Positions 1 to 8,012 are shown, numbered from the stretch's first letter. The stretch: 14,538 bases of DNA from Actinomycetes bacterium (GCA_023450335.1 JAEXHA010000038.1:1-14538), one strand, 5' to 3'. Notes: generated by a model from the letters alone, not told the origin. Numbers and translations are program-made.

Positions 1-558
1 GCGCTCGAGCGTGCCGCGCGGCGGATCGGGGCTCTGGTCGGTGTAGCCGCAGGCGGCGAGGCCGGCGGCGTTGAGGATGCCGGTGTCGTACAGCTCCTGC
101 AGGTAGACGGGGTTGTCGGGCGCCGCCGCATCGAGCTCGGCGCGGGCGGGCGGGCGCTGCTCGGCGAACTGCGAGCGGTGCCAGCCGCCCACGACCGAGA
201 TCCACGCGCCGGGTTCGGCGCCGTCGGCGGCGGCGCGGATCGTGTCGAGTGCGTCGGCGACCGAGCGCACGTGCTCCCAGTGCAGCGACCGGGTCCACGA
301 GTTGCCGCCGCGCACCGCGTGGATGTGCGCGTCGTTGAGCCCCGGGATCACACGACGCCCCTGCAGGTCGACGACCTGCGCGGCGACCTCGGCGTAGGCG
401 GCGAGCTGGTCATCGGTGCCCACCGCCACGATGCGGCCCCCGGCGATCGCGATCGCCTCGGCTTCAGCGGGCGCCTGACCGGCGTCGGCGAAGGTCGTGA
501 TGCGGCCACCGCGAAGGACGAGGTCGACCAGCGGCAGCGCGTGGGCAGGGACGGTCAT
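1..558 (-). CDS. YtcJ-like amidohydrolase (Amidohydro_3), N-terminal 186 residues, cut by window edge
   Basis: Reading the minus strand from an ATG at 558 gives 186 uninterrupted codons running off the left edge. The visible part starts with the beta-sandwich segment of the amidohydrolase superfamily (LVLRGGRI around residues 14-20, then AGGRIVAVG around 39-47 and VIPGLNDAHIHA at 70-81). His78 and His80 form the HxH metal pair that opens the TIM barrel. The stretch GGWHRSQF (124-131) is typical of the YtcJ/Amidohydro_3 branch. Known members hydrolyse C-N bonds, for example in N-substituted formamides, but many are uncharacterised. Translation probably relies on GGAG five bases before the ATG. 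The gene follows livF after only 10 bp, so it is most likely the last visible gene of the liv operon and may act on the imported compound. The remaining metal ligands lie outside the window, so integrity and substrate are unknown. Confidence 0.9.
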   Translation of the reverse strand, partial: MTVPAHALPLVDLVLRGGRITTFADAGQAPAEAEAIAIAGGRIVAVGTDDQLAAYAEVAAQVVDLQGRRVIPGLNDAHIHAVRGGNSWTRSLHWEHVRSVADALDTIRAAADGAEPGAWISVVGGWHRSQFAEQRPPARAELDAAAPDNPVYLQELYDTGILNAAGLAACGYTDQSPDPPRGTLER

Positions 559-568
559 AGTGCTCCGC

Positions 569-1282
569 TCAGATGCTCAGGTGTCGTTCGAGAAGCAGGT
601 GGTCATCACGCAGCTGGGCGGGGGTGCCCGACCAGGCGATGGTGCCGGAATCGTCGATCATGATGACCCGCCCGGCGATGTCGAGTGCGAGGTCGACGTT
701 CTGTTCGGCGATCAGGATCGACAGCCCCGAAGCGCGCAGCCCCTCGAGGCGGTCCTGGATGACGTCGAGGACGCTGGGGGCCAGTCCCTCACTGGGCTCG
801 TCCATGATCAGCAGCGACGGGTTGGTCATGAGCGCGCGGCCGATCGCGAGCATCTGCTGCTCGCCACCGGACAGCGACCGGGCCATCGACGTCGCGCGCT
901 CGGCCAGGCGGGGGAAGAAGTCGAAGACGCGCTCGACGGTCCAGGGTTCGCTGCCCGCGCGGCGGCGGTGCGGCACGACCGTGAGGTTCTCGAGCGTCGT
1001 CAGCGACCCGAACACGCGGCGGCCCTGCGGCACGAGGGCGATTCCGCTGCGTGCGATGCGATGCGGGGGCAGTTTGGTCAGCTCGGTGCCGTCGTAGACG
1101 ACCGAGCCGCGCGTGATGGTGGGCGGTCGCAGCCCGCAGATGGCGCGCACGAGGGTGGATTTGCCCATGCCGTTGCGGCCCAGCAGCGCCACGCTCTCAC
1201 CGTCGCCGATCTCGAAGTCGACGCCGTGCAGCACGCGCGCCGTCGCATACCCGACATGGAGGCCGGTCACCTGCAGACTCAC
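569..1282 (-). CDS. livF: HAAT/Liv-type ABC transporter ATPase, LivF family
   Basis: A 237-residue cytoplasmic ATPase that would power import through the LivH-LivM channel. Walker A is GRNGMGKS (35-42), the Q-loop Gln is at 86, the ABC signature LSGGEQQ at 137-143 and Walker B LLIMDEP at 157-163. The switch position is Gln194 (IAEQN) rather than His, which is normal in LivF. Length matches the family (about 235). I start at the GTG at 1282, whose GTGA overlaps the TGA of livG by four bases. The longer in-frame opening to 1381 would run inside livG and adds sequence unlike LivF. The overlap implies translational coupling. The substrate is not fixed by the ATPase; liv-type systems carry branched-chain amino acids, amides, urea, aromatic acids and others. 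Confidence 0.95.
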   Translation of the reverse strand: MSLQVTGLHVGYATARVLHGVDFEIGDGESVALLGRNGMGKSTLVRAICGLRPPTITRGSVVYDGTELTKLPPHRIARSGIALVPQGRRVFGSLTTLENLTVVPHRRRAGSEPWTVERVFDFFPRLAERATSMARSLSGGEQQMLAIGRALMTNPSLLIMDEPSEGLAPSVLDVIQDRLEGLRASGLSILIAEQNVDLALDIAGRVIMIDDSGTIAWSGTPAQLRDDHLLLERHLSI

Positions 1283-2082
1283 TTGCTGTCCCGCCTTCCC
1301 AGGTAGATCTCTTTCACGGTGGGGTGGTCCCGCACCTCGGCGGGCGTGCCGGTGACGACGTGGTGGCCGTTCTCCAGGCACATGACACGGTCGGTCAGGC
1401 CCAGCGCCAGCGACATGTCGTGCTCGATCAGCAGGATCGGCAGGGTGCGCGGCAGCTGTTCGATGAGGTCGCGCAGCGTGGTGCGCTCGACGGCCGACAG
1501 CCCGGCGGCGGGTTCGTCCAGCAGCAGGATGCGCGGGTCGGTGACCAGTGCCATCGCGATCTCGAGCTGCCGCTGCTCGCCGTGCGACAGGTCGGCGACG
1601 GTGTCGTGGCGGCGCGCGACGAGGTCGACCGAGTCGAGCATCTCCAGCGCACGGGTGGTGACGTCGTCACGCTGCCCCTGGGTGCGCCAGAAGATCCGCG
1701 CCTGCGCGGTGCCGCCCCGCGCGGCGACGCGGACGTTGTCGAGCACGGTCATGTCACGGAACAGGTTCGACACCTGGAACGTGCGCCCCACGCCCAGACG
1801 GGCGCGGTGGGCGGTGTCCAGCCGCGTGACGTCGCGTCCGAACAGCTCGATCGCGCCGGCCGTGGGCGCCACGTCACCGGCGATCATCTTGAACAGCGTC
1901 GTCTTGCCCGCGCCGTTGGGTCCGATCACGCCCATCCGCTCGCCGGCGGCGAGCTGCAGCGAGATGTCGTCGACCGCCTGGACGCCGCCGTAGCGCTTGC
2001 CCAGGCCCGAGACCGTCAGGGCGGGGGCGGCAGCCCCGGACCCGGTCGGGTCCGGAGCCGCCGCGGCCTGCGATATCGTCAC
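1279..2082 (-). CDS. livG: HAAT/Liv-type ABC transporter ATPase, LivG family
   Basis: The second ATPase of the importer, 267 residues, expected to pair with LivF. Walker A is GPNGAGKT (54-61), the Q-loop Gln is at 103, the signature is LSHGEQ (165-170, with His replacing the second residue of LSGGQ as often seen in LivG), Walker B is ILLLDEP (185-191) and the switch His is at 221 (LLIEHDM). The first 20 residues are Ala/Pro/Gly-rich and precede the ABC domain. The start is the GTG at 2082, overlapping the binding-protein stop by four bases (GTGA). An upstream in-frame start at 2262 lies wholly within the binding-protein gene and is less likely. The C-terminal part (VKEIYLG) is typical of LivG. 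Confidence 0.95.
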   Translation of the reverse strand: MTISQAAAAPDPTGSGAAAPALTVSGLGKRYGGVQAVDDISLQLAAGERMGVIGPNGAGKTTLFKMIAGDVAPTAGAIELFGRDVTRLDTAHRARLGVGRTFQVSNLFRDMTVLDNVRVAARGGTAQARIFWRTQGQRDDVTTRALEMLDSVDLVARRHDTVADLSHGEQRQLEIAMALVTDPRILLLDEPAAGLSAVERTTLRDLIEQLPRTLPILLIEHDMSLALGLTDRVMCLENGHHVVTGTPAEVRDHPTVKEIYLGRRDSK

Positions 2083-3374
2083 TCGAGCCCCTGGAAGCTC
2101 TGCGAGTACGTCGGCATGGCCAGCGCCTCTTCGGGCGTGCGGCCCAGCCACTGGTCGACATCCTCGAAGGTGGCGATCGGCGTGTTGTAGAAGTTGCCGT
2201 CGTCGCCGGCGGTCACTTCGCGCACGTACACCGGGCCGACCATCTGGTTGTAGTCGTCCCACGACACCCGCCCGAAGATGCTGTCCTCGAACGTGTACTC
2301 GGTGATGGCGCTGACCAGGTCCTCCCCGGTCACCAGGCCCTTCTCCTTGAACACCGACGCGACCAGCGACGCGGTCATGTAGCCGCCGGCCACGTAGGCG
2401 CCGGGCACCTTGCCGTCGGCGAACTCCTTGTACGCGTCGATGAACTCCGCGACCGCATCGCTGTCACGGCCTTCGGCCCAGTAGCTGACCGACTTGACGC
2501 CGACGACCTGGTCGCCCATCGCCCGCAGCGTGCCCTGGTCGATCGCACAGCAGTTCAGGAGCAGCTTGTCGGGGTCCAGCCCCAGGCCCTTGTAGGCGTT
2601 GAGGAAGTTCGGCCCCGGCGCGCCGCCGGCGGTCGCGACGTAGACGACGTCGGCGTCGGCGGCCTGGATCTGCGACACGTAGGTCGAGAAGTCGGTCGTC
2701 GAGTTCGGGAACCAGATCTGCTCGAGTACTTCGCCGCCGTTGTGTTCGAAGCCCTGGACGAACCCGGCGCACGACTCCCAGCCGAACGCGTAGTCCGCGC
2801 ACAGCGTGACGGCGGTGTCGAAGCCGCCGTCGGTGGCCGCCCATTGGCCGCCCGGATAGTTGGCCTGCGATCCGCCCATCGACCCCGTGCGCACGGTGAG
2901 GTCGTTGGCGTTGCGCTGGGTGAGGTCGTCGCTGGCGGCGACGGGGTGCAGGTTGGGCACACCCACGCTGGCGGTGTACTCGGCCACCGCGAGCGCGGTG
3001 TTGGCGATGAGCGGGCCGACGATGAAGTCGACCTTGTCCTGTTCGATGAGCTTGTGCGCCTTGGTGAGCGAGGTCTCGGGGTTTCCGGCGTCGTCTTCGA
3101 CGATGGTCTCGATGGTGATGCCGTCGACTTCGGCGCCGTTGAGGTCCCAGTACAGGTTCCAGCCGTCGACCATCTCCTGCCCGGCCACGGCGAAGTTGCC
3201 GGTGATCGGCGAGATGTAGCCGACCTTGACGCTGCCGCCGTCGCCCTCCGATGCGGGTGCCGGGTCGGGGTCGCTCGCCCCCGGAGGGGCGCACGCGCTC
3301 AGGGCGAGGGCTGCGGCCGCGATGCCCGCGACGGCGAATGCCGATCGGCGACCAGTGGTCTTCATTGACGTCAT
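2079..3374 (-). CDS. Substrate-binding lipoprotein of the Liv-type ABC importer (Peripla_BP_6)
   Basis: A 431-residue extracytoplasmic binding protein. Residues 1-24 have a short basic segment and a hydrophobic run, ending in the lipobox LSAC with lipidated Cys28. An acidic, Pro/Ser-rich linker (31-48) follows. The mature domain begins VKVGYISPITGNFAVAG (49-65), the hallmark of the LivK/AmiC-like type I binding fold, and continues through VDFIVGPLIANTA (115-127). Two cysteines (192, 202) in the middle could form a disulfide. The ATG at 3374 is chosen because AAAGGA sits six bases upstream; the alternative ATG at 3365 would be 15 bases away. The ATG overlaps the livM stop (ATGA). Having the binding protein third in the operon, between permease and ATPase genes, is less common than first. 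The ligand cannot be predicted; 'livK' would imply leucine, which is not supported. Confidence 0.95.
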   Translation of the reverse strand: MTSMKTTGRRSAFAVAGIAAAALALSACAPPGASDPDPAPASEGDGGSVKVGYISPITGNFAVAGQEMVDGWNLYWDLNGAEVDGITIETIVEDDAGNPETSLTKAHKLIEQDKVDFIVGPLIANTALAVAEYTASVGVPNLHPVAASDDLTQRNANDLTVRTGSMGGSQANYPGGQWAATDGGFDTAVTLCADYAFGWESCAGFVQGFEHNGGEVLEQIWFPNSTTDFSTYVSQIQAADADVVYVATAGGAPGPNFLNAYKGLGLDPDKLLLNCCAIDQGTLRAMGDQVVGVKSVSYWAEGRDSDAVAEFIDAYKEFADGKVPGAYVAGGYMTASLVASVFKEKGLVTGEDLVSAITEYTFEDSIFGRVSWDDYNQMVGPVYVREVTAGDDGNFYNTPIATFEDVDQWLGRTPEEALAMPTYSQSFQGLE

Positions 3375-4465
3375 TGCAGGTCCTTTCCTTCATGTGGTGC
3401 GGTGGGTCGTGCGGGAGGGGTGCCGTCCGCGACGGCGGTGCCGGGAGATTCCCGGTCCGGCGGCGGGGCCGCCGTCGCACGCGCGCGGAGCCGGCGGAAC
3501 AGCTTCCGGGTGCTGCCGGCGATCCCCGCGCGTGCGAAGAGGATGACGAAGATGAAGATGAGCCCGAGGACGGTGGGCCACCGGTCGACGTGGCTGGAGA
3601 GCACGTTCTCGACGAGGACGACGATGGCCGCACCGATGAGCGGGCCCAGCAGCGTGCCGATGCCGCCGAGGATGACCATCACGATCAGGTGCACCGACCG
3701 GTCGACCCCGGCGGTGGACGGGCTGACGAAGTGCGTGTGCCACACCGCGAGCAGGCCGGCCAGGCCCGCGACGGTGCCGGAGATCATCATGGCGCCGAGC
3801 TTGTACGAGCCGACGCTGTAGCCGAGGCTGCGCATGCGGCTCTCGCTGTCGCGGATGCCGCGCAGGCTGGCCCCGAACGGCGAGTTGCCGACGATCCACA
3901 GCGCGGCGGTCGCGATCACGAATCCGGCCAGCACGACGTAGTAGTAGATCCAGTACGTGCCCATCCACTCGGGGCGGGCGATGCCGGAGATGCCGTTCTC
4001 GCCGCCGGTGACCGTGGAGAACCGGAACGCGAGGCCGTAGATGAGCATGCCGACGGCGAGGGTCACCATGAGGAAGTAGATGCCGTTGGTGCGCATCGAG
4101 AGCAGGCCGTAGATGAGCGAGGCGACCAGCGTGGCTCCGAGTGCGAACACGACCTGCATGCCGGGGTCGAAACCCTGCCGTGACGCCCAGCCGGCGCCGT
4201 AGGCGGCCGCGGCGGCGATGCCGGCGTGGCCGAGCGAGACCATGCCGCCGTTGCCGGCGAGGAAGTTGACGCTGGATGCCAGTGTCGCGGCGATGAGAAT
4301 GGTCGACACCAGCGACACGATGAAGCTGGAGGCGCCCAGGTAGGGCAGGGCGAGGGCGGCGGCCAGCAGCGCCGCCAGCAGGATGAGGTTCAGGATCAGC
4401 ACGCGGTCACGGCGCGGCGCGCCGAACGTGCGGACGGTGCGGGTCTCGACGATGCGATTGCTCAT
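3371..4465 (-). CDS. livM: Liv-type ABC transporter permease, LivM family
   Basis: A 364-residue integral membrane permease that should form the translocation channel with LivH. After a 20-residue basic N-terminus there are about nine hydrophobic segments between residues 23 and 315. Family features include GGMVSLGHAG (72-81), the GGENGISGI loop near 155, and the cytoplasmic coupling region SPFGASLRGIRDSESRMRSLGY around 190-211 that contacts the ATPases. The last about 50 residues are hydrophilic, Arg- then Pro-rich, a tail longer than in many LivM proteins. The ATG at 4465 overlaps the livH stop by one base (TGATG) and has GGAAAGG seven bases upstream. Longer in-frame extension into livH to 5002 is an antisense-like artefact of high GC. 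Its end overlaps the next start (ATGA). Confidence 0.95.
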   Translation of the reverse strand: MSNRIVETRTVRTFGAPRRDRVLILNLILLAALLAAALALPYLGASSFIVSLVSTILIAATLASSVNFLAGNGGMVSLGHAGIAAAAAYGAGWASRQGFDPGMQVVFALGATLVASLIYGLLSMRTNGIYFLMVTLAVGMLIYGLAFRFSTVTGGENGISGIARPEWMGTYWIYYYVVLAGFVIATAALWIVGNSPFGASLRGIRDSESRMRSLGYSVGSYKLGAMMISGTVAGLAGLLAVWHTHFVSPSTAGVDRSVHLIVMVILGGIGTLLGPLIGAAIVVLVENVLSSHVDRWPTVLGLIFIFVILFARAGIAGSTRKLFRRLRARATAAPPPDRESPGTAVADGTPPARPTAPHEGKDLQ

Positions 4466-5331
4466 CAGGCGGCCTTTCCGAACAGGCCCGTCGGGCGGAA
4501 GACGAGGACGAGGGCCATCGGCAGGAAGATCGTGAAGTAGGCCAGCTCGGGGATCCAGGCCTTGGCGAACGCGTCGATCAGGCCGATGAACACGCTGCCC
4601 ACCGCCGCACCCGGGACGCTGCCGAGCCCGCCGATGATGATGACCACCAGCGCGTAGAGCAGCACCTCGTTCTGCACGCCGGGCAGAATGCTCTGCATGC
4701 CGGCCCCGATCGTGCCGCCGATCGCGGCCAGTGCGGCGCCCACGACGAACATGCCGGTGAACACCCAGCGGATGTTGACCCCCATCGCCGTGATGATCTC
4801 GCGGTCGTCGACGCCGGCCCGCACGACCGCGCCGATGCGGGTGCGGGTCTGCACCAGCGCGAGGGCGATGCCGATCGCGATGGCCAGGCCGATGACGAAG
4901 ATGCGGTACCACGGGTAGGCGAATTCGCCGATGGTCAGCGCACCGGGGAAGCGGACGGAGGCGGGCAGGTTCTGGGGGTCGCCGCCGAAGAAGGCCAGGC
5001 ACAGGTCGGCGATGACGAACGAGACGCCGATCGTGAGGAGCACCTCGGGCAGCTCCTGCCCGCGGACGAACCGGAGCAGCCCCACTTCGACGACGAAGGC
5101 CGTGATGCCGACGGCGGCCACCGCCGCCACCACGGCGATCAGCAGGTTGCCGGTCAGGGTGGCGATGACGACGCCGATGTAGCCGCCGAGCATGTAGAAC
5201 GCGCCGTGCGCCATGTTCACGATGCGCATCAGGCCGAACACGAGCGTGAGGCCGCTGGCCAGCAGGAACAGCAGGGCGCCGAAGCTCAGTCCGTTGAGGA
5301 CCTGCTGGGCGAGGAATACGGGTTCAAACAC
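4465..5331 (-). CDS. livH: Liv-type ABC transporter permease, LivH family
   Basis: A 288-residue integral membrane permease with about eight hydrophobic segments. The opening QVLNGLSFGALLFLLASGLT followed by LVFGLMRIVNMAHG is the classic LivH start, and the coupling region around ALVQTRTRIGAVVRAGVDDRE (residues about 157-178) matches the ATPase-contact loop. The start is a GTG at 5331; the best Shine-Dalgarno-like match upstream (GGAAGG) is about 12 bases away, a longer spacing than usual, so initiation may be weak. No closer in-frame start would keep the first membrane segment. This is the first gene of the importer operon, and the 127 bp in front of it (5332-5458) should carry the operon promoter. 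Confidence 0.95.
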   Translation of the reverse strand: MFEPVFLAQQVLNGLSFGALLFLLASGLTLVFGLMRIVNMAHGAFYMLGGYIGVVIATLTGNLLIAVVAAVAAVGITAFVVEVGLLRFVRGQELPEVLLTIGVSFVIADLCLAFFGGDPQNLPASVRFPGALTIGEFAYPWYRIFVIGLAIAIGIALALVQTRTRIGAVVRAGVDDREIITAMGVNIRWVFTGMFVVGAALAAIGGTIGAGMQSILPGVQNEVLLYALVVIIIGGLGSVPGAAVGSVFIGLIDAFAKAWIPELAYFTIFLPMALVLVFRPTGLFGKAA

Positions 5332-5381
5332 CGGTTTGTCAGACCTTCCACATCGTCGGGGAGTTGCCTGGGTTGCGACTC

Positions 5382-5410
5382 AGTGAACCAATGCGTGAAC
5401 AGTCTGTCAA
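5382..5410 (-). promoter_or_regulatory. Candidate sigma-70-type promoter of the liv operon
   Basis: Reading the minus strand, a perfect TTGACA (-35, 5410-5405) is followed after 17 bp by TTCACT (5387-5382), which keeps only the first T, the fourth A and the last T of the -10 consensus. This would place the transcription start near 5375 and give a leader of about 44 nt before the livH GTG. The weak -10 suggests an activator or low basal expression. Prediction from sequence only. Confidence 0.4.
5383..5400. repeat. Direct repeat GTGAAC, two copies 12 bp apart in the liv promoter
   Basis: GTGAAC occurs at 5383-5388 and again at 5395-5400, close to one helical turn apart, overlapping the proposed -10 and spacer of the liv promoter. 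The placement would suit a repressor-binding tandem site, but hexamers are short and chance is possible. Confidence 0.25.
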
Positions 5411-5413
5411 GTG

Positions 5414-5431
5414 CGACTGTACAACGGTCAA
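5414..5431. promoter_or_regulatory. Candidate operator, copy A (CGACTGTACA plus GGTCAA)
   Basis: The plus strand carries CGACTGTACA at 5414-5423, then AC, then GGTCAA at 5426-5431 (TTGACC on the minus strand). The TGTACA core is palindromic. It sits just upstream of the proposed liv -35. The same 10-mer beside TTGACC occurs in front of the plus-strand amidohydrolase at 9875-9890. Short T-GT-AC-A palindromes are typical of GntR-family sites, but no regulator gene is visible here, so the cognate factor is unknown. Confidence 0.35.
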
Positions 5432-5458
5432 GTAACAGTGCACACTCGCGGCGAGCCC

Positions 5459-6643
5459 TCAGGCGCCGCTTTCGCGGTACCGCCTGCGCACGCTGAAGGC
5501 CGCGGCGGCGAACCCCGCAGCCAGCACGGCCGCGGCGGTGAACAGCGCGGTGAACGAGCCGCCCGCCACCGGGCCGGTACCCACCGCCGTGCCCACGGCC
5601 CCGCCCATCATCAGCGAGATCGAGAACAGCGTCATGCCCAGGGCGCGGCTGGCCACCGCGGCATCGGTCATCCAGGTCTGCAGGGTCGTGTGCGCCAACG
5701 CCCACCCGGTACCCATGAGCGTGGCCGACAGCAGCACCGACACCGGCGACACGGTCGCCGCCAGCAGCACCATCGCCCCGGCCGTGAGCACGCCGCCGGC
5801 CGCCAGCAACGCCGCCGCCGACACCCGGCCGACGGCGAGCTTCATCACCTGGCTCACCACGACCACCGCCACCCCGAACGCCGCCGTCACCCCACCGGCG
5901 GTGAACGCGTCGGCACCGGTCTGCTGCAGCGCGACCGGCAGCAGGTTGTAGATGCCGATCAGCAGCACGCCCTCCCCCGCAACCAGCGCGCACACCGCCA
6001 GGGCCCATCGTGAGCGCGCGAGGGCGATCACCTGAACGCGCAGCGGCCGGGCCCCGGCATCCGGAGCCTCGCGCAGACTCGCCAGCAGCGGGACGAGAGC
6101 CGCCGTCACGATCGCGAAGCCGCCGAACACCCAGCGCCAGCCGATCATGGTGACCACGGCGCCGGCCACGAGAGTGCCCGCGGCCAGCGCCAGCGCCGCC
6201 GCGGTGGCGAGGTTCGACATGGCCGCCGGGCGCCGGGCCAGCGGCAGCGTGTCGCCGAAGTAGGTCAGCACCGCCGCGAAGGTCGCCGCGAACGCACCGC
6301 CGGAGACCGTACGGGCGATGAGGAAGACGGTGATGTCGGGCGCCAGTGCCGCGGCCGTGCACGCCAGCGCCGCGATCGAGGTCGACGTCCACAGCACGCG
6401 GATGCGGCCCCACCGCGTCGACAGCGGTCCCCACAGCAGCTGCAGCGCCGCGTACGCGATCGCGTGCGTCGTGATCGCGGCGGCCGTCAGTGCCACCGAC
6501 GCGTCGAGGTCGCCGGCGACGGCCGGGATCAGCGGCAGGATGAGTGAACGATCGAGGGTCGACCAGAAGATCACGAACGGCAGGACGATGCCCGCCGGGG
6601 GCCGTCCGCGCGCGCGGCGCGGCTCAGCCGGTCGGCTCGCCAC
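5459..6643 (-). CDS. Major facilitator superfamily transporter (DHA1-like, 12 TM)
   Basis: A 394-residue membrane protein with about 12 hydrophobic helices in two halves separated by a short hydrophilic link around residues 190-205. Motif A of MFS drug/solute transporters appears between helices 2 and 3 as GPLSTRWGRIRVL (about 72-84). RTVSGGAFAATFAAV (about 110-124) resembles the helix 4 region. It would be a proton-coupled importer or exporter at the cytoplasmic membrane; direction and substrate cannot be read from the sequence. The GTG at 6643 is used because later starts would remove helix 1; it lies inside the end of the M24 gene (20 bp overlap), so the two are probably co-translated. It is the last gene of the minus-strand cupin-SDR-M24-MFS operon and is followed by the liv promoter region. 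I see no convincing terminator after it. Confidence 0.9.
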   Translation of the reverse strand: MASRPAEPRRARGRPPAGIVLPFVIFWSTLDRSLILPLIPAVAGDLDASVALTAAAITTHAIAYAALQLLWGPLSTRWGRIRVLWTSTSIAALACTAAALAPDITVFLIARTVSGGAFAATFAAVLTYFGDTLPLARRPAAMSNLATAAALALAAGTLVAGAVVTMIGWRWVFGGFAIVTAALVPLLASLREAPDAGARPLRVQVIALARSRWALAVCALVAGEGVLLIGIYNLLPVALQQTGADAFTAGGVTAAFGVAVVVVSQVMKLAVGRVSAAALLAAGGVLTAGAMVLLAATVSPVSVLLSATLMGTGWALAHTTLQTWMTDAAVASRALGMTLFSISLMMGGAVGTAVGTGPVAGGSFTALFTAAAVLAAGFAAAAFSVRRRYRESGA

Positions 6644-8012
6644 GCCCCTCGGGGGTGTTGAGATGCGACTGCGAGTCGCGGATGCCGGGCAGCGACCCGT
6701 TCACGGTGAAGTACCGGCCGCCTCCCGCGACCAGCAGCTCTTCGGCGGGGAACTTGGTGATCACCTCGCAGCCGTCGGCGGTCACCACGACCTCCTCCTC
6801 GATGCGCGCGGCGCCCCAGCCGTCGGCGGCGGGCCAGTACGTCTCGAGCGCGAACACCATGCCTTCTTCGAGCACCTCGGGGTGCTCGAGCGAGGTCAGG
6901 CGCGAGAAGATCGGCTTCTCCCAGATCGACAGCCCGACCCCGTGCCCGTACTGCAGCGCGAAGGCGGCTTCTTCGTCGGGGAAGCCGAACTCCTCGGCTG
7001 TGGGCCACAGTTCCACGATGTCGGCGGTGGTGGCGCCGGGCTTCACCGCCGCGATCGCGCGGTCCATGTACTCGCGGCAGCGCTTGTATGCGTCACGCTG
7101 CGCGGGGCTGGCCGAGCCGACCGCGAAGGTGCGGTAATAGCAGGTGCGGTAGCCGTTGAACGAGTGCAGGATGTCGAAAAACGCCGGGTCGCCGGGACGC
7201 ACGGCGCGATCGGAGTACACGTGCGGGTGCGGTGCGCACCGCTCCCCCGAGATCGCGTTGACGCCTTCGACATACTCGGAGCCCTGGTCGTAGAGGGACT
7301 TGGCGACCAGGCCCACGCACTGGTTCTCGCGCACCCCGGGGCGGAGAAATTCGTACAGCTCGTCATACGCGGCATCCACCATCGAGGCGGCGGTCGTGAG
7401 CAGGGTGATCTCGTCGGGGGTCTTGATGCGACGCGCCTCCATGAACACCTGCTGGCCGTCGACGACCTCGATGCCCTCACGTTGCAGGGCGAACAGGATG
7501 GGCAGCTCCACCACGTCGACCCCGAGCGGTTCACCGGCCAGGCCGAAACGGTCGAGCTCGCGCTTGATCTTGCGCGCGACCTCTTCGGCGATGCCCGCAT
7601 CGGGCGGGAACGCACCGCGCAGCGTCGAGATGCCCGCGCGCGCACCTGATTCCAGCCGGGGCCGGGTGGCGCCGTGGTGCGGTGCATGCGGGTCGGCGTC
7701 GGCCTCCATGTGCGTCTCGTGCAGCCACGGGTTCAGCAGCGCATGGTGCTTGGCCGCCGAGCCGAAGTCCCACACGATGGGGTCGGTCTTGCGGGTGACC
7801 AGGCAGAAGCGGATGAGCTTGTCCATCGCCCACGTGCCGATGTGCGTCGCCGACGCGTATCGGATGTTGGAGAAGTCGAACGCGAGCACCGCACCCATCG
7901 ATGACCGCTCCAGCTGCGCATGCAACCGGGCCAGACGCTCGTCCCTCAGCCGCTCGAAGTCGACGCGGGCCTCCCAATCGACGCCCATCGTGCCGCGTGT
8001 GGCGATGCTCAT
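6624..8012 (-). CDS. M24 (creatinase/prolidase-fold) metallopeptidase-like protein with Asp-to-Cys change at a metal site
   Basis: A 462-residue cytoplasmic protein with the two-domain creatinase plan: an N-terminal domain (about 20-190) and a C-terminal pita-bread domain (about 200-430). Family members cleave Xaa-Pro peptides, creatine, ectoine or DMSP. The dinuclear metal site normally uses Asp, Asp, His, Glu, Glu. Here Asp280 (FFDI), His357 (GHGVGL), Glu390 (FALE) and Glu405 (ARIEEE) are in place. The second Asp, expected in the GY-x-x-D-x-x-RTF stretch, is Cys291 (GYRTCYYRTF). This suggests an altered metal site or a metal-independent C-N or C-S hydrolase/lyase rather than an ordinary aminopeptidase. 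The ATG at 8012 has AAGGAG six to seven bases upstream. It lies 41 bp after the SDR gene and overlaps the MFS gene. I cannot name its substrate. Confidence 0.88.
   Translation of the reverse strand: MSIATRGTMGVDWEARVDFERLRDERLARLHAQLERSSMGAVLAFDFSNIRYASATHIGTWAMDKLIRFCLVTRKTDPIVWDFGSAAKHHALLNPWLHETHMEADADPHAPHHGATRPRLESGARAGISTLRGAFPPDAGIAEEVARKIKRELDRFGLAGEPLGVDVVELPILFALQREGIEVVDGQQVFMEARRIKTPDEITLLTTAASMVDAAYDELYEFLRPGVRENQCVGLVAKSLYDQGSEYVEGVNAISGERCAPHPHVYSDRAVRPGDPAFFDILHSFNGYRTCYYRTFAVGSASPAQRDAYKRCREYMDRAIAAVKPGATTADIVELWPTAEEFGFPDEEAAFALQYGHGVGLSIWEKPIFSRLTSLEHPEVLEEGMVFALETYWPAADGWGAARIEEEVVVTADGCEVITKFPAEELLVAGGGRYFTVNGSLPGIRDSQSHLNTPEGRGEPTG

Noticed and set aside
113..1355. Several plus-strand open frames opposite livF and the YtcJ-like gene
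   Set aside because: Low-complexity Arg/Ala/Pro-rich translations antisense to genes with clear family motifs; typical of GC-rich DNA.
2464..3633. Long minus-strand frame of 389 codons over the binding protein and livM end
   Set aside because: Arg/Pro/Gly-rich out-of-frame translation of the binding-protein gene, with no domain signal.
5445..5455. Inverted repeat CTCGCGGCGAG after the MFS gene as a terminator
   Set aside because: Stem of five with a one-base centre and no following T-run; cannot form a proper terminator hairpin.
5286..6434. Long minus-strand frame of 382 codons overlapping the MFS gene
   Set aside because: Out-of-frame Gly/Arg-rich shadow; the MFS frame has 12 helices and motif A.
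6318..7649. Plus-strand frame of 443 codons opposite the M24 gene
   Set aside because: Antisense shadow of the M24 frame, which carries the real motifs and a good RBS.
6624..8012. M24 protein as a DMSP lyase (DddP)
   Set aside because: DddP keeps the Asp residues of its metal site; this protein has Cys at one of them and only one Asp in the FFDI segment.
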